Source: Desulfosarcina sp. BuS5
Lineage (GTDB): Bacteria > Desulfobacterota > Desulfobacteria > Desulfobacterales > BuS5
NCBI RefSeq assembly: GCF_028752835.1
Contig: NZ_CP087952.1
Location: forward strand, 663,041-727,040
Direction of reading: 5' to 3'
DNA: 64,000 nucleotides
Shown one piece after another: positions 1-7,580 of this stretch. The position numbers and the translations under genes are program-made. How positions within the stretch are numbered: position 1 is the first letter of the stretch; each line of letters opens with the position of its first letter. Under the pieces are notes generated by a model, which was not told the origin of the DNA, ran no database searches, and saw only the letters and a program-made list of their open reading frames with translations.

Positions 1-247
1 GGTTGAGCAGATCTTCCGCCCTGACCAAGGCACCCTTTGAACCCTCTTCCATGAGGGATACATATTCCTGTGCTCTGAAATAAAGAAGCGTGGAATACTC
101 AATGTGATCTCTTTCAATTTTTTGAAGGTGATTTGCCTTGTCGATCTCCATCATTCCCCAGATGGAAATAATTGCTGTCAACAGAAGCATTAATCCGGCG
201 CACATAAATTTTGCCTTCAGTGTTAAATTTTTGACTATGTTGCCCAT
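1..247 (-). CDS. N-terminus of a chemoreceptor-like membrane sensor (partial)
   Basis: The reading frame starts at an ATG at 247 behind a strong GGGGAGG ribosome site and runs off the window edge, so only about 82 residues are seen. The product starts MGNIVKNLTLKAKF, followed by one hydrophobic segment at about residues 15-32 and then a charged, probably helical stretch outside the membrane. This layout is typical of methyl-accepting chemotaxis proteins and of sensor kinases with a four-helix-bundle ligand domain. The signalling domain lies outside the window, so the family call is an inference from layout alone. Confidence 0.5.
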   Translation of the reverse strand, partial: MGNIVKNLTLKAKFMCAGLMLLLTAIISIWGMMEIDKANHLQKIERDHIEYSTLLYFRAQEYVSLMEEGSKGALVRAEDLLN

Positions 248-283
248 TTTTCCTCCCCATTAATTGAGTGATGATTTGTTATA

Positions 284-317
284 TGTATTCATTTACGGTT
301 GACAGTAAATGAATACA
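284..317. promoter_or_regulatory. 13-bp perfect inverted repeat upstream of the sensor gene
   Basis: TGTATTCATTTAC at 284-296 is repeated as its exact reverse complement at 305-317, with an 8-nt spacer. It lies 37-70 nt upstream of the sensor start codon at 247. It could be an operator for a dimeric regulator or a hairpin in the 5' leader. No T-run follows on either strand, so a terminator is unlikely. The rest of 248-471 shows nothing further. Confidence 0.4.
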
Positions 318-471
318 AATTATTTTTACTGATCCGATACAGCAGAACATTTACAGATAGTATCGGCGCTTCCAAACTGTAACTTTAGGATTTGCCCAAA
401 AATAAATTAACTTTTTCATACGGGGAGTTGTTGACATCCTTCATATCACTTCCTTCGCTCACAAAAATTAT

Positions 472-1515
472 TCAGCTACCGATACAGTCCGGGCAGAATA
501 TCTGCAAATCATCTGAAAAGTAAGGATTGAATGTGCTCTTTTTGCATTTCCGGCATACAAGGGGATCCATGGATTTGGTGGCTGGATTATAAAACATGGA
601 GATGTTGGTTATGCTTCTGCCGATTGAAGCCTGGTAAAGAACTTTTACGGCGGGTGTTCTTATCAACATGGCGCCGCAAAGTTCCAGGGAGACCCTGATG
701 CTGTACTTCTTAAAAAGGTCATCTTTTTTTTTGGCAAGCTCATCCGGAATCAGGGCTATCTTCTCTTTTCGATCTGTAATTAACTGCTCTGAAAGCCCGG
801 GCCGCTTCAGGCTCTCTTCCATTTCCTGCTGCAGGGCGGCATAATACTCATCCAGGTTTGTAACATCACGCCTGTATCTTCGGTTCATGCTGGCCTGGAA
901 AGGTTCCAGTTCCGGGGCCAGGGCCGGGCCGGCATTTCTTTGTACGGAGTTGAGCAATGTTTTAATTTTTTCTTCTGAAAAATTAATTTTGTTCTTATTC
1001 AGCTTAAATTTTTTTTCGACATCATCCAGAACCCAAGCCATTGCCGGAACTTCTGATCCTGTTTCCAGGTTGAAGACAAATGCGAGCAGGCCCTCTTTCT
1101 GCTCATCGCTCTGGGCAAGATACTTGCATTGTAGCAAGATATATTCTGTCATTACCCGGGCAGTACAATCGACATGCCCAACGGCATTGCTGAAGGCAAA
1201 CAGTTCTTTTATCAGCCTGTTAAATCCCTGGGTTTTCAGATACTGGAAGTTCAGACGACAAACAGAGATTGGAAGTTCCCGGCAGGCTGAATTGACAATT
1301 TTGTCAAGTAAGGGAGAACCGTAACTGATCTTGTGATCTCCTTTTGAATCCGCTCCAAATTGCAGATTCAGGTATTCAGGCTCGGAAAGCTCTGCCGCAA
1401 GCTTCTCAGGCAGGAGCGCCTCCAGGCCGTCCTGATTATTTACGGCCTCCCCGCCATGGGATTTAATAAATTGTTCGACAAATAATTTTAACTGGTTGTC
1501 AGTATCAAAGCTCAT
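472..1515 (-). CDS. Zinc-ribbon protein coupled to the SNF2 helicase
   Basis: This is a 347-residue protein of unknown function. The start is placed at the ATG at 1515 because the reading frame upstream lies inside the helicase gene. The helicase stop at 1505-1507 and this start overlap by 11 bp, which points to translational coupling. The body is largely helical and charged, with no membrane segment. The C-terminus carries two Cys pairs (CRKC and CPDC, about 20 residues apart) that look like a zinc ribbon. I do not recognise the family. The tight coupling suggests a partner or loader of the helicase in DNA or RNA-polymerase transactions; that is inference. Confidence 0.6.
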   Translation of the reverse strand: MSFDTDNQLKLFVEQFIKSHGGEAVNNQDGLEALLPEKLAAELSEPEYLNLQFGADSKGDHKISYGSPLLDKIVNSACRELPISVCRLNFQYLKTQGFNRLIKELFAFSNAVGHVDCTARVMTEYILLQCKYLAQSDEQKEGLLAFVFNLETGSEVPAMAWVLDDVEKKFKLNKNKINFSEEKIKTLLNSVQRNAGPALAPELEPFQASMNRRYRRDVTNLDEYYAALQQEMEESLKRPGLSEQLITDRKEKIALIPDELAKKKDDLFKKYSIRVSLELCGAMLIRTPAVKVLYQASIGRSITNISMFYNPATKSMDPLVCRKCKKSTFNPYFSDDLQIFCPDCIGS

Positions 1516-3874
1516 AATTTTCACCAAAAAGCTGGTCATCAAGTTCCCTGGTTTTAGTATACTGGATTTTTGAACGTTTAATCCTGGCGCCAAAGTTGCC
1601 GAATTCTTTGTCCCGTTCCTTTTCAGAACCTGAATTGACCCATATGTCATAGACCATATCTTCAAAATCCTTTTCTCCGCGCACCCGGCCCAGGATCATA
1701 TCTATTTCACCGATGACCATCTCAAACATATTGATTTTCCGGTCCAGAATTTCCAGGATATAATCTTCAACGCTTCCAAGGGCACAAAAATTATATATCA
1801 TGACTTCCTTCTCCTGCCCTATCCTGTGAATCCTGCCGATCCTCTGTTCAATTTTCATGGGGTTCCAGGGGAGATCATAATTGACCATCTGGTGGCAGAA
1901 CTGCAGGTTTCTTCCTTCTCCGCCGATTTCTGTTGAAACCAGAATATCCTTTTCCTCTTTAAAAAGCCTGATGGCTTCATCCTTTTTTTTGTTGTCCATG
2001 CTGCCGTGGAAGAGCGCGTGGGGAATATTATGCCAAGCTAAAAATTCCGAAATCTGCTCCATTGAGCCTACATATTTGACAAAGATAATTTTTTTGCCTT
2101 TTGCTTTTTTTATCAGTTTAAGAAGCGCTTTGTTCTTGCCTGTTTCCCCTGTTATGGATCGGCAAAGGTTGTGGATCGGCTCAATTTTATCATGAAAATC
2201 TTCTAATGAATATTTGCCGTCCCGGATAATGCGATAAAGCGTTAAATCAAGAGCCTTGGGAGATGAACCCGCTTCTGCCAGGAGGTTTTTCAGCAGAAGT
2301 CTGCTCCCGCTTCTTCCGGTCTGGTTGATATGACTGACCAGGTCAGTCACCATTGTATAGAGCTTTTTCTCACTTGCCCCGGGTTCCACCCGGACCGTAT
2401 AAGCAAACCTGGGGGGAATATCTATCCTGGCCAGGGATCTTGTATTCCTTATCATAACCCGGTCGAGGAGGCCTTTAAGCCTGTTTCTGTTCTGGGGACT
2501 GGTGGGATTTCCCTTTGTTACGAATTCCTTTCTAAAATCCGATGCTGTTTTAAGAAGGCCCGGTTTGAGCAGGGTTATGAGATTGTACAGCTCCATGAGA
2601 TTATTCTCCACCGGTGTGGCCGTAAGCAGCAGGAGAAACCGTTTTTTAAGCGAATTTACAAGCTTCCAGTTCAGGGTGTTTTTATTTTTAAGATGGTGGG
2701 CCTCATCCACAATTACCATGTCATATTCCTGTTCCGTCACCTGGCTGAAGTTCTTTTTTGACTTGGCCTGGTTAATGGATGCCAGAACAAAATCAGACTG
2801 CCAGAATCCGTTTTTATTTTTCAAATCCTGGTCATCTGTGGAAACAAAATCAAGATTGAATTTGGCGGCAAGCTCTTCCTTCCACTGGCTGACAAGGGGT
2901 GTCGGAGTAAGAATCAACGCATTTTTCACCATTCCTCTTTCAATATATTCTTTTAGAATAATTGAGGCTTCTATGGTTTTACCAAGCCCCACCTCATCGG
3001 AAAGCATGGCGCGGCCCCGGAAACTTTTTAACACCTTGCGGGCAGTCTCCTCCTGGTACCAGAAAGATCTGACATTGCTTAGCTGTGACAGGCAGATTAG
3101 ATTCTCAAAGGAATCCCGGAAACGGATCCTGTAACCTTCCATGGCCAGTTCCAGCACCTCAGGCGCCGCCGCTGAGGCCGAAGAAAAAGCAGCCTGAAAA
3201 GATTGGGTATCAAGATTTATTGATACAGGTATCTTCGGCAGAACCTGTTTTTTCGGTACCTTGTCAGAGACAGGATCAGGATCAGGGTCAGAGGCAGGGA
3301 TTCTCTTTTCAGCGTCGGCCTGTTTTTGATCTTTTTTTGATACAGGCGATTTAGAGATCTCTTGCTTCTCTGCCATATGTTTTTCATTTTCCAGGCATGC
3401 CTGGCAGAAGCGTTGGCAATCGATCAGATAAGATTTTATCTTACGTTTATTTGCAATTTTAATTTCAGGAAGTTTTGCAAGATAGATTTCTGAAATTTGC
3501 AGGGCATTGTGATAATCGCGGGTGTCTATAAGAGTGCGCACAAAAAAAGAAGCATCCTCGTCATCAAGCTGCCCAATGTTGTACAACCGGGTGTACCCGC
3601 TCAGGACTACATCATTCCTGTCAAGTTTTCGCCCGACATCAACAAGTCTTTGAAGATATGTTTTGTTTTGAGGATCAGTTTTCAAAGCCTTTTGTATGTT
3701 AGCAAACGCCCTTTCATAATCACCCGAGTTCCAGTAAAACCTTGCTTCCTCGGCATAAAATTCAGATTTCATGCTCCTGCTGGATGAAACTCTGACTTTT
3801 TCTTTGGTTAGCCGGCGGTTTTTCTGTTTCGCCTTCCGTTTTGCTTTTCTTTTTTCCGCTTTTTTTGTAGCCAT
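1505..3874 (-). CDS. SNF2/Rad54-type helicase with N-terminal TPR region
   Basis: This 789-residue protein has a very basic first 30 residues, a TPR-like helical region at about 35-160, an acidic Pro/Asp-rich linker at about 190-215, and then a complete SNF2 ATPase. Walker A is DEVGLGKT at about 293-300, the DEAH box is at about 390-393, TATPVENN forms motif III, and QRIGRIHRIGQ is the motif VI arginine-finger block near the C-terminal third. SNF2 enzymes translocate on double-stranded DNA to remodel protein-DNA complexes; bacterial ones include RapA-like RNA polymerase recyclers. The TPR front end suggests a protein partner, possibly the coupled zinc-ribbon protein downstream. All core motifs look intact. 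Confidence 0.88.
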   Translation of the reverse strand: MATKKAEKRKAKRKAKQKNRRLTKEKVRVSSSRSMKSEFYAEEARFYWNSGDYERAFANIQKALKTDPQNKTYLQRLVDVGRKLDRNDVVLSGYTRLYNIGQLDDEDASFFVRTLIDTRDYHNALQISEIYLAKLPEIKIANKRKIKSYLIDCQRFCQACLENEKHMAEKQEISKSPVSKKDQKQADAEKRIPASDPDPDPVSDKVPKKQVLPKIPVSINLDTQSFQAAFSSASAAAPEVLELAMEGYRIRFRDSFENLICLSQLSNVRSFWYQEETARKVLKSFRGRAMLSDEVGLGKTIEASIILKEYIERGMVKNALILTPTPLVSQWKEELAAKFNLDFVSTDDQDLKNKNGFWQSDFVLASINQAKSKKNFSQVTEQEYDMVIVDEAHHLKNKNTLNWKLVNSLKKRFLLLLTATPVENNLMELYNLITLLKPGLLKTASDFRKEFVTKGNPTSPQNRNRLKGLLDRVMIRNTRSLARIDIPPRFAYTVRVEPGASEKKLYTMVTDLVSHINQTGRSGSRLLLKNLLAEAGSSPKALDLTLYRIIRDGKYSLEDFHDKIEPIHNLCRSITGETGKNKALLKLIKKAKGKKIIFVKYVGSMEQISEFLAWHNIPHALFHGSMDNKKKDEAIRLFKEEKDILVSTEIGGEGRNLQFCHQMVNYDLPWNPMKIEQRIGRIHRIGQEKEVMIYNFCALGSVEDYILEILDRKINMFEMVIGEIDMILGRVRGEKDFEDMVYDIWVNSGSEKERDKEFGNFGARIKRSKIQYTKTRELDDQLFGENYEL

Positions 3875-4096
3875 ATCAGCAAATAAGTATTTTAATTAAT
3901 GGTAATGTGATCTTTTCTTCGATTAATATAATAAATCAGGATGAAATAAAAGATTAAAAAACGGGGTCAGGTATGCTGTTTATTTTTGAATAGCATGAAG
4001 AAAAGATCGGATAAAAATATAACGCAGGTTTGTTGCAGTTTGGGATAGGCTTTGAAAGTTTTATCGACTGGATGAAATATATACCTCGGAAGGTTA

Positions 4097-4170
4097 TATA
4101 GACCGTCAGATAATTACCCGATTTTAAAATTTGGCACAAGGCCGGAGGGGGTTTGATGTGACGGTCTATA
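4097..4170. repeat. Short copy of the TATAGAYYGTCA palindromic repeat family
   Basis: A 74-bp element bounded by perfect 12-bp inverted ends, TATAGACCGTCA and its reverse complement. The interior shares the GGCACAAGGCC-type stretch with the copy at 18824-18942 but lacks the longer core seen there. It sits in the 348-bp gap between the helicase gene (start 3874) and the MmgE/PrpD gene (end 4223). I see nothing else coding in that gap. Confidence 0.7.
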
Positions 4171-4222
4171 AATTGCGTTTTTTTCGGTGAGCAATGATCA
4201 TCAAGAGCAGGGTTACCCCCCC

Positions 4223-5551
4223 CTATTCCTGGCGTATTAAAGATAAAATTTCGGCAGCAGATTCTACATTTTCCAATTCCATAACTCTTTCAATTACCTT
4301 TTTGGCTCTGCCAGGGGAAAGACCGGATGTAATCATGAATTTATCTTTAAGTTCCCCGGCTGTTAAAGGATTATCAGAAGAGCCTTTGGGAGCTGAAGTC
4401 TGCCCTTCATATATTGTACCATCTTTCATGTGTACTTTGACATGGGAACTTAAACATATATTAAAAAATCCATGGGTCGTTATTTTTTTTCTTAAAGCTT
4501 CTATTTCAGGACTGGAGAGCTTTTCTTCCGTAAGATTTTCTGTTGTCACTTTTCCCTCGGCAAGGGATAATGCTGCCAGGAAATAAATACTGAATCTAGC
4601 CTCATGCAGAGTTTCCGGTTTTACTCGACCTGCCGCATCAAGGGGTAAATTATCAATTTGAATTTCAACTTTATCCACATCAGAAATGAAAGGATTATCT
4701 TTTTTCTGGATCTCAACCATGAGATCTATAGTTGAATGGACTCATAACGGAGCAGGATATGTTTTAAAACAGACTTCCGAAAGATAAAATTTTTCTCCCA
4801 AATCCTTTACAATAACTTCATGATCAGGCTTCTCAGCAAACAGATCAAAAAAACCATGCTGACCATCAAAAATATCAGAAGAACTGTCAACGCCTTCCTG
4901 GGCAAATAAACAGGCTGTCAGCCCATCGGAGGCTGCTTTACCAACATGGAAAGCTTTTGACATAGTTCCAAACACATTTCGCAGACCTCCACCGGAAGTG
5001 CCGGCTATTCCAAGAGCATTAACGATTGTAGCCGGGTCAAGATTCAAAAGACTTGCAACCCCGGCAACTGCCCCGAATCGTCCTATGGTAGAGGTGATAT
5101 GCCAGCCTTTGTCATAATGAACACGCCCCACTCCTTTGGCAAGTCGTAAGCTTATATCAATAGCAAGAATAATTGCCTTTAAAAGATCTTTTCCATTTGA
5201 TTGCCGGTATTCAGCAATAGCCATAATCGCGGGCAAACTTGGGGATGTTGTATGTATTAAGGTAGCCATGTGATAATCATCAAAATCCAAGGCATGGGAC
5301 AGCATGCCATTCATAAGGGAAGCATTTTGAAGATTAGCCTTTTCACCGACTCCAATTACGGTAGACTGATCTTTTGTGTCAAAATTGGATAAATATTTTT
5401 TTGAAACGTCTCCGAATTCACTCTTTGACCCTGCAATAGCAACTCCTAACCAGTCAAGAAAACAGAGTTTCCCCATTTCCAACACATCGTCAGGCAACTG
5501 GTCAAATTCTGTTCCAGCTACATATTCTGCAATCTTCTTACCAATATTCAT
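4223..5551 (-). CDS. MmgE/PrpD family protein interrupted by an in-frame TGA (selenoprotein candidate or pseudogene)
   Basis: Read through, this is a 442-residue protein, close to the usual 440-460 of the MmgE/PrpD family (2-methylcitrate dehydratase and relatives). The start at 5551 is chosen because AGGAG lies about 8 nt upstream; an ATG at 5596 is the alternative. The N-terminal helical domain has the typical family stretches DWLGVAIAGS, ALDFDDYH and GGGLRNVFG. Codon 270 (4742-4744) is TGA, directly after CFKTYPAPL and before VHSTIDLMVEI. Both halves are in the same frame, so no frameshift is needed. A perfect hairpin follows at 4709-4726. The residue usually found at this position in the family is aromatic (Y/F/W) rather than Cys, so TGG-to-TGA nonsense is a serious alternative to selenocysteine. 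Confidence 0.6.
4709..4726 (-). promoter_or_regulatory. SECIS-like hairpin 15 nt after the in-frame TGA
   Basis: On the coding strand GATCTCA-TGGT-TGAGATC forms a perfect 7-bp stem with a four-base loop. The stem starts 15 nt and the loop 22 nt after the TGA, and the second loop base is G. Bacterial SECIS models ask for a short stem-loop roughly 16-37 nt from UGA with a G in the first two loop positions, so this fits. It may still be chance, since no conserved sequence defines bacterial SECIS elements. Confidence 0.3.
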
Positions 5552-5569
5552 CTCTTTTCTCCTAATTTC

Positions 5570-5587
5570 GTAACCGTTCACGGTTAC
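5570..5587. promoter_or_regulatory. Palindrome GTAACCGTTCACGGTTAC upstream of the MmgE/PrpD gene
   Basis: An 18-bp near-perfect palindrome ends 19 nt before the chosen start codon at 5551. A second copy with the same core (AACCGTTAACGGTT) lies at 5762-5778. A pair of matching palindromes on the upstream side of one gene is what an operator pair looks like, although duplication of a repeat boundary could give the same picture. Confidence 0.35.
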
Positions 5588-5654
5588 AAGCGGCATAATT
5601 TCCTGTTTATAAATTGAATCTCAGGCCATCAACGTAAGGCGGGACAGCTACTTT

Positions 5655-5743
5655 GGTGGATTCGTCGCTTACGCTCCTTAATCCACCCTACGGTTCAAGA
5701 GCAACGTAAGTTTGTAGGGTGGATTAAGCGAAGCGAATCCACC
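5655..5743. repeat. Inverted repeat of the GGTGGATTCGCTTCGCTTAA type
   Basis: Two arms, GGTGGATTCG...AATCCACCCTAC at 5655-5692 and GTAGGGTGGATTAAGCG...AATCCACC at 5714-5743, face each other around a roughly 20-bp spacer. Sequences of this kind are scattered through many proteobacterial genomes as intergenic palindromes. It separates the two copies of the AACCGTT palindrome upstream of the MmgE/PrpD gene. Confidence 0.6.
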
Positions 5744-5761
5744 GAAACCTGCTGTATTTTT

Positions 5762-5778
5762 CAACCGTTAACGGTTAC
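5762..5778. promoter_or_regulatory. Second copy of the AACCGTTAACGGTT palindrome
   Basis: A perfect 14-bp palindrome (5763-5776) that matches the one at 5570-5587 and shares the adjoining TAATTTC/GAAATTA bases. It lies on the far side of the 5655-5743 repeat. Possible operator, or a duplicated boundary of that repeat. Confidence 0.3.
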
Positions 5779-5880
5779 CTAATTTCTATAGATAAACCTA
5801 TAAAATTCATTTAAATAAATATCTATACAAAACGAACCTTTCATTTATTATGTCAAAAAAACAACGCTGTCAAGATTGCA

Positions 5881-6088
5881 CTAAAACTCCGATATAAGGA
5901 TTTTTAAATAAAGAGGTAGCTTTCAACGCCTACGTTACGAGGGGTTTTAAAGCGCGTACAGGCGCGTAATTGCATAAATAGAGGTGTTTGTATGACTGCG
6001 TGGCTATCAAGTTTACTTAATTAACATATTGATATAATTAGTATTTTATACTATTATCTTTGCTTAAATCCTTATATCGGAGTTTTAG
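5881..6088. mobile_element. 208-bp MITE with perfect 23-bp ends and 8-bp target duplication
   Basis: The element begins CTAAAACTCCGATATAAGG at 5881 and ends with the exact reverse complement at 6066-6088, giving 23-bp perfect terminal repeats. AGATTGCA is present directly before (5873-5880) and after (6089-6096), a clear 8-bp target-site duplication. The 160-bp interior holds no convincing reading frame, so this is a non-autonomous element moved by a transposase encoded elsewhere. I cannot assign the parent IS family from the ends. The remaining gap sequence to 6279 holds nothing I can name. Confidence 0.85.
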
Positions 6089-6317
6089 AGATTGCATAAT
6101 TTTGCCTGTTGCCAAAAACATATTCCTGATACATATTTAGAAACGAGGACGAAATAACTTCTCAAAGCCTTAAAAAAAAGCAGAAACAAAAGGTTGATAA
6201 AACACCCTGCTTTAATTATGGATAAATAATGGTAAACAGCATCCATTTTTTGATACGATTGGCATTGATAATAGCTTTAGGTAGTCCCTACAAAACAATG
6301 CAGGTTCGAAAAATCAG

Positions 6318-6962
6318 CTACTTACAAGGTATTGGGACTGTAATGAGATATCTCCAGTTTAGTGGAGAATTCGTAAGTCCCATCTGCATTGCCGGTGTAT
6401 TATGGTTATACTTTTTTATAAATTTCTCGTTTTCATTGTTAATTCGTATTCGTAAGCTCTTATGAAATTGTATGTAATTATAGTTGAATAAGTTAATCCA
6501 CATTACATTACTAAAATTCAGCTTGTTCTTGCAATACCCCAGGGTTTTTCTCTGAAGATAGGAGATATGTTGCCTTAGGGTAAGGTTCAGTCTCTCAATA
6601 AATGAGGTGTTTTGGCTTTTTCCGGGGAAATCTTTTACAGTACCTTTTACAAAATATTTTTTAACTGTTACAAGCCGACGCTTTATTCGGCGCTTAACAA
6701 TTTGCAGGTAAGCATAAGGAATTTCAGACATAATGTTTTCGAGCGCATTTTTGTAAGCCGCTAATTTATCTGTAGCGACCTTTAATATATTATCTTTTCC
6801 CCATTTGCCCAACTTTTTAATGCCCTTTACTAAACGGTTTGCAGTGTAAGTTGTTCTTGAACCCAACTCGAAACCGATCCAGAATTTTGTTGTGGATTCA
6901 AGAGCGATAAAAACCCATAATTGTTGACTTTTATTTTTAAGGTAAGACCATAGTTCATCCAT
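6318..6962 (-). CDS. insB: IS1-family transposase, catalytic part (InsB-like)
   Basis: This 214-residue product holds the IS1-type catalytic region: MDELWSYLKNK at the start, DKLAAYKNAL in the middle and the ERLN...R...YCKNKLNFS segment toward the end, as expected for the DDE-like IS1 nuclease that cuts and joins the element ends. It is in the same frame as the InsA-like gene upstream, separated only by one TAA codon; the intervening codons read as KDRRTIEQRQKAIGQK, which looks like normal linker sequence. Translation may therefore start internally here or reach it by stop readthrough. It differs from the second copy by only a few residues, for example Ile versus Ala after LVKG. Confidence 0.8.
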   Translation of the reverse strand: MDELWSYLKNKSQQLWVFIALESTTKFWIGFELGSRTTYTANRLVKGIKKLGKWGKDNILKVATDKLAAYKNALENIMSEIPYAYLQIVKRRIKRRLVTVKKYFVKGTVKDFPGKSQNTSFIERLNLTLRQHISYLQRKTLGYCKNKLNFSNVMWINLFNYNYIQFHKSLRIRINNENEKFIKKYNHNTPAMQMGLTNSPLNWRYLITVPIPCK

Positions 6963-7070
6963 CTGGAGAAATACAATGGTAAGTCCGATAGTAAAACAAA
7001 AAAATAGGTGAAATTGCTGGCTTTTTTGTCCAATAACTTTTTGCCGTTGTTCAATTGTCCTTCGATCTTT

Positions 7071-7343
7071 TTAAAGTACATCGGCAATTGCATTAGTGCC
7101 AAGGCCGTAAGAGTTTAGCTTTGCCGTTTGCTCATATTCTTTAAAACTGCCATGCTTTCCAAAAAGATCGGAATATCCTGTTTCTGAGAATCTATGTTTG
7201 CCACCATTGCAGTAAAACATTTGTCTTGGCTCAAAATCGGATTTTGTTATGTAAACTCCATCCTTGGTGATTTTGTTCTCGGTTGATTGATAACATTTGC
7301 AGCTTTTCCCGGGACAAAAAAGTGTTAGGGCTGTATTTTGCAT
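7071..7343 (-). CDS. insA: IS1-family InsA-like zinc-finger protein
   Basis: A 90-residue product with Cys residues arranged as in the IS1 InsA zinc finger (CKCYQSTENK and later FYCNGGKHRFSETGY), followed by a helix-turn-helix-like stretch. InsA binds the element ends and regulates transposition. It stops at a TAA directly before the linker to the catalytic part, and the same TAA occurs in the second copy. In classical IS1 the two frames are joined by a -1 shift; here they share one frame. Confidence 0.75.
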   Translation of the reverse strand: MQNTALTLFCPGKSCKCYQSTENKITKDGVYITKSDFEPRQMFYCNGGKHRFSETGYSDLFGKHGSFKEYEQTAKLNSYGLGTNAIADVL

Positions 7344-7495
7344 GGTTGCGATCCTTTGAATAGAGTTTTAACCGTGCTCTACAAAATATATTGCTTTTAG
7401 TCTATAGCAATCTTAATTTTTAGTAAAAATCTTTTTTATTCATGTTTTCAGAGACACTTTTTAATCACCTGCATTGTTTTGTAGGGACTACCGGA

Positions 7496-7507
7496 TATAG
7501 ATTGTCA
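7496..7507. repeat. Solo end of the TATAGAYYGTCA repeat beside IS1
   Basis: TATAGATTGTCA begins 4 nt outside the right end of IS1 copy 1. It matches the terminal repeat of the family seen at 22162 and 27248, but no partner end is visible on the far side of the IS or within the next 80 nt. It is probably a remnant of a repeat broken by the IS insertion. Confidence 0.45.
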
Positions 7508-7580
7508 GGTAATTAATATTATATTATAAGGATAGAGGACAAAACTTGCAAGAGGTGTGCTTGCATAGATAGCCGCTGAT

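Larger units (their letters stand above)
6280..7492 (-). mobile_element. IS1-family insertion sequence, copy 1
   Basis: A 1213-bp element with 26-bp perfect inverted ends starting GGTAGTCCCTACAAAACAAT. It carries an InsA-like zinc-finger frame and an InsB-like transposase frame on the minus strand. A nearly identical copy lies in inverted orientation at 41760-42981, which is 9 bp longer because of an in-frame three-codon difference near the InsA start. I see no target-site duplication at either copy. Confidence 0.9.

Noticed and set aside
3954-4139. A 61-residue minus-strand frame upstream of the helicase gene
   Set aside because: It crosses the palindromic repeat and has no ribosome site; not a gene.
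5600-6279. A small RNA or tRNA gene in the repeat-rich gap
   Set aside because: All visible structure is explained by the dispersed repeat, the MITE and palindromes; no cloverleaf or known RNA motif.
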